This document shows, piece by piece, positions 53,950 through 63,192 of a DNA stretch of 64,000 bases; within the stretch, counting starts at the first letter, position 1, and the number at the start of each line of letters is the position of its first letter. The DNA lies in the NCBI GenBank assembly GCA_016185425.1, contig JACPNQ010000015.1, forward strand, positions 219,277 to 283,276, given 5' to 3'. A program made the translations under genes and the position numbers. The DNA comes from Acidobacteriota bacterium. GTDB taxonomy: Bacteria > Acidobacteriota > Terriglobia > Bryobacterales > Bryobacteraceae. A model generated the notes under the pieces. It did no database searches. It was not told the DNA's origin and saw only the letters and a list, made by a program, of their open reading frames with translations.

Positions 53950-54855
53950 CTACCCGGGATATTGGTCCATGTCCTGGTCGGCCAGGGAAAGGAACACCCG
54001 GCGCAACTTTCCGCCAGCCGGATCGGCATTTATGAGAAGGTCGGACTTTGAACGAACGGTCCAACCGCGTAGGACTAGCGCCGCCGCCAACCCGAGATCT
54101 GCGGTTGCAAACCTGATACAGTCGCAGCCACGTTCCACCAGTGCCTGCGCCGTACTCTCGATCTGAAGCGGAACCTTCGAGCCGACATTGCAGAACACAT
54201 CCGAGACCATGCCAGTATTTGGCAGCCGTGGACCGCATTTTCTAGCCAGGGATAAGCCGTACTCGGTTGTGACCTGGAAATATCCAGCGAAAGGCTGCCG
54301 TAAGTAACGCCACTGGCAGTACTCGCGGGAACGAATTACAAAGAAATCAAATCCGGCAAGCGGGGCGATTGAAGCTTGCGCGATGTCTTCCGCGTCAGGG
54401 AGCCCAATTTCAAAGGGCGCCACTGCCCGACGTGTATTTCGGGACTCCAGGAACACCATCGAAGCAATCGGCACATGTCCCAGGGCGCTTTTGATATTCC
54501 AATTGCGCTCAGACATCCACACGCTCATGAATAATGGCCTGAACGCACTCGCGCGCTGTTGCAGCAACTTGCCAATGCCGCACCCGCGGTGATCGGGAAG
54601 AACAAAACTGTCCACCGACCATAAGGCAGCCACTTCCTGTGTTCCGGACCAAACCACCGCGGGCATTGCCCCGACGTGTCCCACTATCCGGCTCGCGCTC
54701 CATGCCAGAAAGCTATGTCCGCCGCGCAGCTCATAGCACCAGTGCCATCGTTCCGGGTACTTGAACTCAGGGTTCGGCGCATATGCATTCGCAATAAACT
54801 GCCGAAGCGCGAGTTGGACTTCGTCGCCGGCAGGATAGTCAATTCGCTGGAACAT
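53950..54855 (-). CDS. GNAT-like acyltransferase, polysaccharide context
   Basis: This 301-residue protein has an acetyl-CoA binding GNAT core, with strands in GHSFLAWSASRIVGHVGAMP and SVDSFVLPDHRGCGIGKLLQ (motif A, R-x-x-G-x-G), followed by an extended C-terminal half (FGVIRS-type DFFVIRSREYCQWRYLRQPF and GYFQVTTEYGLSLARK) that GNAT monodomains lack. Such extended GNATs are found in exopolysaccharide and lipid A gene clusters. The start at 54855 (MFQRIDYPAGDEV) is chosen. It overlaps the deacetylase by 17 bases and is the last gene of the crp-permease-deacetylase-GNAT operon. Confidence 0.75.
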   Translation of the reverse strand: MFQRIDYPAGDEVQLALRQFIANAYAPNPEFKYPERWHWCYELRGGHSFLAWSASRIVGHVGAMPAVVWSGTQEVAALWSVDSFVLPDHRGCGIGKLLQQRASAFRPLFMSVWMSERNWNIKSALGHVPIASMVFLESRNTRRAVAPFEIGLPDAEDIAQASIAPLAGFDFFVIRSREYCQWRYLRQPFAGYFQVTTEYGLSLARKCGPRLPNTGMVSDVFCNVGSKVPLQIESTAQALVERGCDCIRFATADLGLAAALVLRGWTVRSKSDLLINADPAGGKLRRVFLSLADQDMDQYPG

Positions 54856-55498
54856 GTGGGGATTGGTAGGAGTTTTGAAACTCGCAAGCAAGGCTTTTGA
54901 GTTGTATGCCGGTCATCCGACAGTTGTCGACGATCAACTGAGTGAGTGAAATTACTTGATCTCGCCTGGTGTACGCATTTCCGGGTACGAAACCGTCGTG
55001 CAGCAAGAGGATGGCGCCCGGGACGAGGCATTTCGGGAACATTGCGGGTACAAGTCGCACATCAAGGGGATTCCAATCGTGGAACAGTGCTGACCAAAGG
55101 AAACCGACTGCCTCACTCTCCTCAGACATGTACGGCAGGGCTATGGACCGATCACCGTAGGGCGGTCGAATCAACTTTGTCGACACACCGCACTTGTCAA
55201 GTATCCGGTCATGCATCTCCGAAAACCGGGGACAGCAGCCACGCTCATGGACAAGGCCGTGATTACCGATTCCGTGTCCTCGTGCGTCAATCTCTCGTAG
55301 ACAGCGGACGTGCATGTCGGAGAGCATGGCATATCCGCTTACAAAAAACGTCGCGGCGGCTCCGGCACCCTCCAGGATGTCCAGCAGCGGGAAAGTGACA
55401 GATGGATTGGGGCCATCGTCGTATGTCAAATACACGGCCGGGCGCTCAAGTTGCCGGTACCAGCGACCGTCCTCGTTTATATTGTTCGGGAGTACCAT
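54839..55498 (-). CDS. Polysaccharide deacetylase (NodB/CE4 family)
   Basis: This 219-residue enzyme has the NodB motifs: motif 1 VYLTYDDGPNPSVTF (catalytic base Asp and metal Asp), motif 2 GIGNHGLVHERG (metal His pair), motif 3 IRPPYGDRSIALP, motif 4-like FHDWNPLDV and motif 5 GAILLLHDGFVPG. It should remove N-acetyl groups from a polysaccharide or peptidoglycan-like polymer. No signal peptide is visible. Its ATG is 27 bases after the permease stop, and it overlaps the GNAT gene, so deacetylation and re-acylation of the same glycan is a possible pairing. Confidence 0.92.
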   Translation of the reverse strand: MVLPNNINEDGRWYRQLERPAVYLTYDDGPNPSVTFPLLDILEGAGAAATFFVSGYAMLSDMHVRCLREIDARGHGIGNHGLVHERGCCPRFSEMHDRILDKCGVSTKLIRPPYGDRSIALPYMSEESEAVGFLWSALFHDWNPLDVRLVPAMFPKCLVPGAILLLHDGFVPGNAYTRRDQVISLTQLIVDNCRMTGIQLKSLACEFQNSYQSPHVPAN

Positions 55499-55525
55499 AC
55501 TGAAATGCTCGTTCCAATATCAAAC

Positions 55526-58045
55526 TCACTGCCGCCTCAAGACCTCAACGGGGTCAACCCGTGATGCGCGACGGGCCGGAAGCCACGAAGCGATCAGGCA
55601 AATGCCGACAACGAAACCACAGCTCACTCCGACCGTGGGGACGTCGGGCTGTAGGTTCCCAAGGAAGTAGGAAAAGCCCTGGCGCATCAGCTCGGGCAGT
55701 GTACTTTGCGAGGATCCGCCTCCGAGGGTGCAGGCGCAGTTTACCTGCTTTTGGAGGTAGTGCGCCATTCCATATGCAGTCGCAGAACCAACAATGGCGC
55801 CCATGACGCTGAGAAACATCGCCTGCTTAAAGACCATTCGCCTGATTTCCCCTCCTGAGGCGCCCAGTCCCATTCGGATCCCGAATTCATGAGCTCGCAC
55901 GGTCACTGATTGAGCCATAATTGCGTAAGCGCCGACCGCCGCGAGCAGAATGGCAAGCACTGCAAACATGGCCATCAGCAACGCGTTAAATCGTCTAGGA
56001 GCAAGCGTTCGACCCAGCCACTCTTCTACAGTCTGTACCTGCAAAACCTCTGGATCGCCACTGGCTGACAGTATGGCCGACCGCACCGCAGCCGCAAGTT
56101 GAGGAGTCGACTTCGTCTGCGGACGGACCACCATCCGCATTCGCCGGACAGCCGTTTGACTATAGGGAACGTAAAAGGCAGAAGGTCTTGCCTCAGTTAC
56201 CGTGGTCTCGTGAATGTCAGCGACGATCCCCACTATCTGGCGTGGGACTCGTGGACCCGCTTCATCACTCCCAAATTCGGGCGACTGCAAGGTAATAAAC
56301 TCCCCAACCGCGTTCCCATTCGGAAAGAAACGACGAGCCAATGTCTCATTTACGATGACTACTCTTGGTGCCTGGTCATGGTCTTGGGAGGTAAACGAAC
56401 GGCCATGCCTCATCGGGACTGAGAGCACCTGAAAATAGTTTGGCGTAATCGTTCGGAATTGAGCCAAGCCCTCGCCTGTTAGCGGATCGTCAGAACCCGC
56501 AACCTTGAACGTATAATTCGTACCTCCGCCCAGCGGCAGAGCATTCACCGCGGACACGGCTTTCACGTCGGGGACAGCCTCGATCAGTGACAAAGTGGTG
56601 TCGTAGAAACGCTGCCATTCCTTTGTCTGTGAAGCCTGATTCAAAGGTGCGTCGACCCTTAGAGTCAGGATGTTTCGAATGTCAAAGCCAGGGTCAATCT
56701 GCTGCACGCGCCGGAAACTCGACACGGTAAAGCCGGCAGCTATCAGGATAACAATCGAAAGGGCAATCTCCGATACCACCAGAAGCTTACGCATCCGGCG
56801 CGCGCCGGCATTCTCCGTATTTCTAGAAGACGCCTCGTTGAGCGCGATACCCGGATATGTCTTCGCGGCCCGAAATGCAGCGGCGCCCGCAAAGACGAGG
56901 CCTGTTAGTAGCGCCAGCAGGGCGGCAAACCCGAACACAGTGGCGTCAATCGTCGCTTCCTCCAGGCGCGGGACCATGTTCGCCCCAAGCTTGAGCACAG
57001 CACCAAGTACCCAGGACGCAAGCAGAACGCCGACGCCGCATCCGAGAAGCGAGATGAGGATACCTTCAATGACTAACATCCGCAATATAGTTTGCCGGGT
57101 TGCGCCGATGGCTAAGCGAATAGCCAATTCCTGGGCACGTTCCGATGTGCGCGCCACAAAAAGATGGGCGACATTGATGCACGCGATCAGCAGCACCAAG
57201 CCTGCGGCGACAAACAGCAGCAGCAGAATAGGTGCAGCGAATTCCACAACCGAGTTCTGCATCGGCACCAGGTGCGCCGCCCAGTGGGCATTAGCCCGCG
57301 GATGATCCGCCGCTAGACGCGCGGCAATTCCCCCGATGTCAGATTGCGCCTCCTGAAACGATACGCCGCGCCTCAGCCGTCCGACCAGGAGCAGTTCTCG
57401 GGCGGAACGCTGATCCTCCCCCAAGCGTGTGTTATCGGTGGGAAGAGGCATCAGCACTTTACATTCGGCGCTCCAGTACGGGAACCGGAAATTCGGCGGC
57501 AACACTCCGACTACAGTAATCGGCATCTTATTGACGCGAATCTGCTTGCCCACCGCCTTCGGATCACGATCGAGCATCTGTTCCCAGAATGAATGGCTGA
57601 CGACGGCCACGGCGTCCTTCCGGACCTGCTCCTCCGGCGTAAACACTCGCCCGAGGACGGGTTTTGCACCGAGAATATCCCACATCTCTGCCGAGATCTC
57701 AGCGGTCAAAACTCTATCGGAGTCGCGTTCGGTAGAGGCGCGCACGAAGTTCTGGTTCATCGCGGCAAGGGACTCGATCGTGCGTGACTGTGCTCGCCAA
57801 TCAAAATAGTTAGGCAGCGAAACGCCCGACACCTGCCCCGTAGTCAAATGCTTTTGGTAGCCCAGTATCAGGCGCTCCGGCTCGGAATAAGGCGGCGGAT
57901 TGAGCAATACAGCTTTCACAATGCTGAAAATCGCGGTGTTTACGCCGACGCCAAGCGCCAGCGTCAGAACGGCCACCGTCGTGAACGCTGTCCTTCGGAA
58001 CAAACAACGTAAGACTATCTCCACCTCTCGGTTCAACGTACCCAT
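55526..58045 (-). CDS. MacB/FtsX-type orphan permease without prefix domain
   Basis: This 839-residue inner-membrane protein is the second MacB-like duplicated permease. It starts at the first helix (RRTAFTTVAVLTLALGVGVN) and has two core domains and two FtsX bundles (RAQELAIRLAIGATRQTILR; VRAHEFGIRMGLGASGGEIR). Unlike the gene at 2508 it lacks the soluble prefix domain. Near the C-terminus there is an insertion in a periplasmic loop with QVNCACTLGGGSSQSTLPEL, two cysteines of which could form a disulfide. Regulation is by an adjacent Crp-type gene (45-base gap) rather than PadR. No ATPase gene is adjacent. Confidence 0.92.
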   Translation of the reverse strand: MGTLNREVEIVLRCLFRRTAFTTVAVLTLALGVGVNTAIFSIVKAVLLNPPPYSEPERLILGYQKHLTTGQVSGVSLPNYFDWRAQSRTIESLAAMNQNFVRASTERDSDRVLTAEISAEMWDILGAKPVLGRVFTPEEQVRKDAVAVVSHSFWEQMLDRDPKAVGKQIRVNKMPITVVGVLPPNFRFPYWSAECKVLMPLPTDNTRLGEDQRSARELLLVGRLRRGVSFQEAQSDIGGIAARLAADHPRANAHWAAHLVPMQNSVVEFAAPILLLLFVAAGLVLLIACINVAHLFVARTSERAQELAIRLAIGATRQTILRMLVIEGILISLLGCGVGVLLASWVLGAVLKLGANMVPRLEEATIDATVFGFAALLALLTGLVFAGAAAFRAAKTYPGIALNEASSRNTENAGARRMRKLLVVSEIALSIVILIAAGFTVSSFRRVQQIDPGFDIRNILTLRVDAPLNQASQTKEWQRFYDTTLSLIEAVPDVKAVSAVNALPLGGGTNYTFKVAGSDDPLTGEGLAQFRTITPNYFQVLSVPMRHGRSFTSQDHDQAPRVVIVNETLARRFFPNGNAVGEFITLQSPEFGSDEAGPRVPRQIVGIVADIHETTVTEARPSAFYVPYSQTAVRRMRMVVRPQTKSTPQLAAAVRSAILSASGDPEVLQVQTVEEWLGRTLAPRRFNALLMAMFAVLAILLAAVGAYAIMAQSVTVRAHEFGIRMGLGASGGEIRRMVFKQAMFLSVMGAIVGSATAYGMAHYLQKQVNCACTLGGGSSQSTLPELMRQGFSYFLGNLQPDVPTVGVSCGFVVGICLIASWLPARRASRVDPVEVLRRQ

Positions 58046-58090
58046 GTTATTGCCTCATTCGGTTAAAAACGGATTGCTCTGTGTGGCACT

Positions 58091-58762
58091 CTATAGACAA
58101 CCGGCTGTCTGCATTAGAGCACGAAATGCTTCTCTGTCGGGAATGACGATCCATCCCCTATCCCGCCGCAGGACGCCCGATCGTTCGAGCCTTCCGAGAA
58201 TCCTGCTCAAGTGTGCACGGGTCACGCCCAATAGATGAGCTGTATCGCTTGTTGTAATGGGCAGTGCGACCCGTAACTGCGGCCCCACAGCAGTAGTCTT
58301 CTCCGCGGCAGCAACCTGCTGAAGCAGCATCAGAAAGCGCTGTTCGCCCGAAAGGGCCTTCAGTGCCGACAGATCCCGCCACTGCTCACAAATCTCAAGG
58401 CTCTGTGAAAGGGAGAGCGTGTTTCTAGTCTCACTGTTGGTGTCCAAGGAAGTATGGAAATCCGACGAACTGAACCGTATTAGGCGGCAATCGATAACCA
58501 CGGTAGCGGTCACTTGGTACGCCGATCCAGTGATTAGCTCGGCCGCCCCCAAGAACGTACCGCTGGAGCGTAGTCCCACGATTGCCTCGGTACCACTGGC
58601 CTCAGGGCGGGATAGCTTCACGAGTCCCGACCGAATAAAGAATACATCGTTCGAAGTGTCACCCTGCCGTAACAGCACTGTACCTTTTGGATAGAGCATC
58701 GCGGTGGCGCCTGAAAAACATTCATGAGAATCACGACTCTGCGGTATTACTACGGTATGCAT
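58091..58762 (-). CDS. Crp/Fnr family transcriptional regulator
   Basis: This 223-residue regulator has an N-terminal cyclic-nucleotide-binding-like domain (GTVLLRQGDTSNDVFFIRSG, LGAAELITGSAYQVTATVVI) and a C-terminal winged helix (SDTAHLLGVTRAHLSRILGR, LERSGVLRRDRGWIVIPDRE). The Fnr cysteine cluster is absent and the cAMP-contact Arg-Ser pair is not obvious, so the effector is unknown. The genes downstream (permease, deacetylase, GNAT) are in the same direction with short gaps; it may regulate that operon. The start at 58762 opens MHTVVIPQSRDSHECF. Confidence 0.92.
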   Translation of the reverse strand: MHTVVIPQSRDSHECFSGATAMLYPKGTVLLRQGDTSNDVFFIRSGLVKLSRPEASGTEAIVGLRSSGTFLGAAELITGSAYQVTATVVIDCRLIRFSSSDFHTSLDTNSETRNTLSLSQSLEICEQWRDLSALKALSGEQRFLMLLQQVAAAEKTTAVGPQLRVALPITTSDTAHLLGVTRAHLSRILGRLERSGVLRRDRGWIVIPDREAFRALMQTAGCL

Positions 58763-59634
58763 TTACCCCTCCTACTAACAACTAACTGGCGAATCCGCGC
58801 AGCGCTTCACACAGTGCACTTTAGCGGCCATTAAATCGGCCCGCCAATCCCTTCCGCGAGCGGCTTGAGGTCCACCAATAGGAAACTTGAGATTCGACGA
58901 TCACAACGGCAGTCGAATCAGCCACCTCTAACGATTGTACTGTCGGCGGAGCGAGAGTCTGCGCAAAAGCCGTGATTGACAATAAGGCATCAATTTTCAA
59001 TCGGGTAGAAGTAGCGTCCCTGTTGGCATTGCCGCGCCGGTAGGCACCACAACTTAGAAGGGGTTGGACCCTTCGAGCAACCAAATGAGTAACATGCTCC
59101 AGACTGCTATAGAGAATTTGTTCCGAGCCCACCGTTTGAGATCGTTCAATTCTCCGGGTGACCCATCCAAAAGCGAGTTGTTCGGTTATGAAATATGACT
59201 GTCCGTTTTCGGACACTTTCATAGAAGAAACGGATGCGAGTGCGAGAGACTTCCATAGAATCGGTCGGAGCCTCGCCCGAGGCGAGGCGACAAGTCCTTG
59301 GCAGAATGGTAGGCCCACAATGGTAAGCGGAGGTCGGGTCGGCTGGAGCAAGGGGCTAAGTGGTACTGGCGGCGCCTAAACAAGAAGAGAGTACGGCGTG
59401 TTGGGCGGTCGCGGCCGAGGTGGCGTGGACGTCACGCCGCGGCCTCGCCCGATACGACAGTCCAATTGATCTAATCCCGACTCGGCATCCACTCCTCGCT
59501 AGAACGCGGGATAGAGTCGATTGGACGGCCGTCTGATAGGTGCCTTCATGCCGCCATGGCCGGCATGTGTTGCGGGAGGCTCTCCTATATTGTGCTTTCT
59601 CCCCAAATGGTAGCGATCAAAGATTTAGTAAGGG
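58763..59634. other. Gene-poor region
   Basis: About 870 bases without a supported gene. One open stretch on the minus strand (58821-59351) reads with a segment SITAFAQTLAPPTVQSLEVA that resembles a piece of a secreted protein, but its start is not convincing and the sequence looks irregular. No promoter, palindrome or terminator stood out. Confidence 0.55.
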
Positions 59635-60531
59635 TCATCGCCTGACGATTCTGCTGTCATTGAGGAAGTCATTGTATTCCGCCGCAATCGCCGCCAGGTC
59701 CGGATGTTGCGACCGGGCCAGGCTGCGATACGTGTTGATTGCCCTGCGGTAGTGTGCGTCAGCATCTGCAGTACGGTTCGTCAGTCGATACAAACAAGCA
59801 AGGTAGTAGGAAGCCAAGGCTTCGGCGGGTTGAAGATCGACGGAAGCATACTTCGCGGTTTCCAGAACGCGCACAAAGCCCTCTTCCGCTTCCCTGTGAG
59901 CACCTCGTTTCATCAAAAGCGCGCTCAAGTATACCTCGTATGTCACACGCGAATGAGTCTTTTCCAATGAAGCGATCGCTTGACGCAGAGTTTTCTCTGA
60001 GAGCGCATACTGCTGCTCTAATGCCAGCACAATTCCGATCTCTCCGAGCGCGGTAGCAGTGGAGGGATGCGATGTTCCATACGACTCTTCAAACCAGCGG
60101 TGCGCCAGGCGCAACAATGGAAGGGCGCGTGCTGAGTGCCTGCGAGATCGGTGCAATATTCCGAGGTATAACGCCGACGTTGCAGTCTGTAGGCGATCGG
60201 AAGCGGCAAGGCCAATTCGATAGTTGTCCTGCAGCAATGTTTCGGCCTTATCTAATTGGCCTAGCGCGGTCAAAAGAAATCCGAGCTCGTTCCGTGCCGC
60301 CATGATATTGGAATTTGACTGCGGATAGGCATCTTGCCAATACGGCAGGCACTGGCGAAACATTTGTTCGGCCTCTTCGAATCTCCGCGTCTGAAAACTT
60401 TCATTCGATGCATTTATGACTTCCTGTGGCATGCACTGCGAAGCTTCGGCAGCAGTCAACTGGGGTGCCGCGCTATAAATGAATCCTGGCAGCAGGACAA
60501 CGGCTATGAAAGATGAAATAGTGATTTGCAT
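59635..60531 (-). CDS. Secreted TPR protein
   Basis: This 298-residue protein has an N-terminal signal (MQITISSFIAVVLLPGFIYS) and five to six tetratricopeptide repeats: SFQTRRFEEAEQMFRQCLPY, ARNELGFLLTALGQLDKAET, ALYLGILHRSRRHSARALPL, ALGEIGIVLALEQQYALSEK and ASYYLACLYRLTNRTADADA. TPR proteins bind peptides or assemble complexes. The start at 60531 is preferred because the signal peptide begins there; the frame is open to 60603. It is isolated by gene-poor DNA on both sides, in a region less like the rest of the window. Confidence 0.82.
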   Translation of the reverse strand: MQITISSFIAVVLLPGFIYSAAPQLTAAEASQCMPQEVINASNESFQTRRFEEAEQMFRQCLPYWQDAYPQSNSNIMAARNELGFLLTALGQLDKAETLLQDNYRIGLAASDRLQTATSALYLGILHRSRRHSARALPLLRLAHRWFEESYGTSHPSTATALGEIGIVLALEQQYALSEKTLRQAIASLEKTHSRVTYEVYLSALLMKRGAHREAEEGFVRVLETAKYASVDLQPAEALASYYLACLYRLTNRTADADAHYRRAINTYRSLARSQHPDLAAIAAEYNDFLNDSRIVRR

Positions 60532-61343
60532 GGCTTGCGCTCGGTACCTTCGCAACCAACTGTTGCAAGTCTCATTCCAAATGAGTGAGATGAAATCTGC
60601 CATTTTCTTCGTACTTTGTATAATAGTGAGTCAGGAGGCCAGAGGGCCATGCTTCGATTTTGGGACACGAGTGTTCGCCTACGGTCGCCTGTATCCATAT
60701 TTACTTCGAGCTCTCCGTAGGCGTTCCTACCGGCCGGCAAGGAGTAGAGTAGAAGCGAGGTCCCTGCGATTGGGCACCGGGCAGGAACGGATGCTCTATG
60801 TGGAGATGGAAAGTACACCGGGAACGACGTGCGTCAGGTATTCGCGAAATAGTTGGAGGAGGAAACGTGAGTGTCCTTGAGAATGTCCAGCCGCCCAACG
60901 AAACGCTGCAATCTTGAGGCCGCGGCGCACGTCATGAGCAAGATGCCGCTGGTCCGGTTCGAGAAGACCTGGCATTGACGCAAGGGTAGATTCGAATCGC
61001 CGCCAGCAGCCTCGGGGCGCCTATTTCGGCATACAAACCTCCGATGTCTTCCGCCCGTCTCCATAGCCGCTTCGACACGGATACCAAATGAGCGTGTGAG
61101 CACTCTATTCGCGAAGCGGGCCGATACTTTGTCGACTTCGTACATGGAAGTTGACAACCGCCGGACAGCGCTAGAGCCGAGATATCCTCCGGCTCAATCG
61201 TGTACCGAACTGTCAATCTTCCCCATTACGAACAACCGTAGAGATTCGCCATTTTCGCGCTCGGCGGCCCCTCGGCGACCGGCCTGATCACCCGTGCAGT
61301 CTGCATTGAGTAGCGCGCTCGACTCTTCAAGCGGCGGTGCCAG
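60532..61343. other. Gene-poor region between TPR and glycosyltransferase-like genes
   Basis: No gene is well supported. On the minus strand a TTG-start frame at 61216-60932 reads LTVRYTIEPEDISALALSGG followed by CQLPCTKSTKY and a longer irregular tail; the Gly-Gly followed by a Cys-rich stretch resembles a peptide leader, but evidence is weak. On the plus strand, 60584-60880 reads MSEMKSAIFFVLCIIVSQEA, a signal-like start without recognisable continuation. Neither is called as a gene. Confidence 0.4.
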
Positions 61344-63128
61344 TTACCGGTCACACTGTGTGTAATTCATACCCACAGAGAACATAACGGGCCACCATTC
61401 GAGTAGATCTCCAAAGCTTCTTATTAGCTCTCTGACTCGACCGAGTATTTCGATGCCGCTCTCGCGGTTCGAGAAATCAATGGGACAAATGTACGTATCG
61501 CTCGATAAAGCAGCCCGCAACGTCTCTGTATACTCCGCGATGTCATTGACCCAGTAATCCGGAATATCTACCGCCGACTGCAGCAGCCATTGATACTGCG
61601 TGAGCGCCCGGCCAGCTTGACGATAGTGCTCCAACCGTATACGTGCCGCGAAACTGTGGATTTCGAGCTCCGCAATGGTTTTGAGCTGATACCCCAAGCT
61701 TCGCATGCGACTTGGGACATCGGCGGAGGGGAGATTGACAAGGCATGCTGCTACGATCTCGGTTACTACGTCACAGAGTCGAACGCTCGCTGCATCTTTT
61801 TGCAGGATTCGATCAGGATAGCTGCGACTTTCCGGCGGAGCATGGAGGAGCATGTGAGGCACGTGTCCAAGCAACGAGTGCGATGCTATATGGCGAATCA
61901 TATATCCAAACACGCCGTCCGACGCTCGGCCAGCGGGAAGGAATGGCGGAACCACGCTACGCAAATCGAAGCCCATGCAAGCAGCTATGCATAGAGAGCC
62001 AGAAGTGATTGTTGATCGATCCACGACCCTCACTCCTTCCCGGCTAGTGAATGCGCTTCTATAACCGGCCGCGTCCTTCACCAAGCGTTCACGAGATGCC
62101 CCTTGCAGGGTCAGCCAGCGGGGAAAAGTAAGTGCATTATCACCCGACAGCCCCGACACCGTGACGAGGACCCGAGCGTGCTCAGCATTCAGTGCGAGAG
62201 CGACGATATCCGCGCTGTCGTCCCACTGGATGCTACTGTTCTCAGCGATGCATGCGGCCAACCGTTTGCCGAGCAACTCTTCGTGGATCGAAAGTATATC
62301 GCGTTCCTCGAACCGCAGTCCCTCAATCGCTTGGTCTCTTGTTGGATAGAACCAATATTCGCAGGGGTCATGTTCACTTGACAGCCGAAGTCCCGGCTTC
62401 CGCTCCGGAGCGGTGGCGACCCGACAGGGAACATCGTCGTCAACGCTGAGTGCGACTTCGCCCGCGGTATGCAACAGGAACGCGTTGCGATTAGCGCCCC
62501 AAGTACCGCCGGCGGCGGCATCACCGAATAGGGCAAATCGGACAATCGCCTCGGGAACGCCGCCCTCGCCTACCAGGCGCTGGAGAAGCTTATTCTTCTC
62601 TTCGACTCCGACGTATTGCGTGGGAATGCCATGTTTCTGCTGGATCTCCTCGACAGCGCGACGATACTGCGCCCGTGTGGCAACGTCGCGGGAGTCATCA
62701 AAGACAGCCATCCTAGCCTCACGGCCAAAGCGGCGAATGTTTTCTCCATACGTTTCCGCGGTACGGCGGAAGCATTCGACGCGGTCTCGGGTCACGAAAT
62801 TGATAGAACGGATTGGGGCGCCTGCCTCAGGGTGTTCGGTGACGGCCTTCCTCGCCAACGACACGATTTCGGCCTCCGAAACCAGAATGCCGTCGAGGAT
62901 TAGCCCACTGACGATACCAACCGCGTCCTGCCCTTCGCCGGCAGAAGTTCCCGAGCGAGCCAGCCGCAAGGCATGCTGTTCGATCGAGTCAAATTTACAA
63001 CAGGTTGCAAGCGCGCGCGCCAGGCGCGTGGAGACCACCTTCCTCGCCCCGGTGTGCCTCCGCACCAACAGTTCCTTGCTGTCCCCTACAGGTAACCGCT
63101 CAATGTCGGCCATGCAGTATCTGCTCAT
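61344..63128 (-). CDS. Glycosyltransferase-like protein with unusual N-terminal domain
   Basis: I do not recognise a named family for this 594-residue protein. Residues 1-100 (VGDSKELLVRRHTGARKVVS onward, with VSGLILDGILVSEAEIV) look like a small winged-helix/PqqD-like unit. Residues about 105-320 resemble a GT-A-like fold: RSINFVTRDRVECFRRTAET, MAVFDDSRD, GGTWGANRNAFLL and the acidic triplet VALSVDDDVPC at residues 230-232. The C-terminal part (VVPPFLPAGRASDGVFGYMI, LLGHVPHMLLH, FGDLLEWWPVMFSVG) is shared with the remnant at 63193. No signal peptide. A metal-dependent glycosyltransferase acting on a protein or peptide is an inference. Confidence 0.72.
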   Translation of the reverse strand: MSRYCMADIERLPVGDSKELLVRRHTGARKVVSTRLARALATCCKFDSIEQHALRLARSGTSAGEGQDAVGIVSGLILDGILVSEAEIVSLARKAVTEHPEAGAPIRSINFVTRDRVECFRRTAETYGENIRRFGREARMAVFDDSRDVATRAQYRRAVEEIQQKHGIPTQYVGVEEKNKLLQRLVGEGGVPEAIVRFALFGDAAAGGTWGANRNAFLLHTAGEVALSVDDDVPCRVATAPERKPGLRLSSEHDPCEYWFYPTRDQAIEGLRFEERDILSIHEELLGKRLAACIAENSSIQWDDSADIVALALNAEHARVLVTVSGLSGDNALTFPRWLTLQGASRERLVKDAAGYRSAFTSREGVRVVDRSTITSGSLCIAACMGFDLRSVVPPFLPAGRASDGVFGYMIRHIASHSLLGHVPHMLLHAPPESRSYPDRILQKDAASVRLCDVVTEIVAACLVNLPSADVPSRMRSLGYQLKTIAELEIHSFAARIRLEHYRQAGRALTQYQWLLQSAVDIPDYWVNDIAEYTETLRAALSSDTYICPIDFSNRESGIEILGRVRELIRSFGDLLEWWPVMFSVGMNYTQCDR

Positions 63129-63192
63129 AGTTCCCGCCTAAGTACATTTTCGATAATCGATTTTCATCAATGACTACAGATCGACAATTGGG

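Noticed and set aside
58821..59351. Minus-strand frame of 176 codons in the gene-poor region
   Set aside because: Irregular composition, no ribosome binding site, no recognisable domain; only a short segment resembles a secreted protein.
60584..60880. Plus-strand frame starting MSEMKSAIFFVLCIIV as a secreted peptide
   Set aside because: The signal-like start is followed by Arg-rich sequence with no pattern, and the region lies immediately opposite the TPR gene's leader; not enough support.
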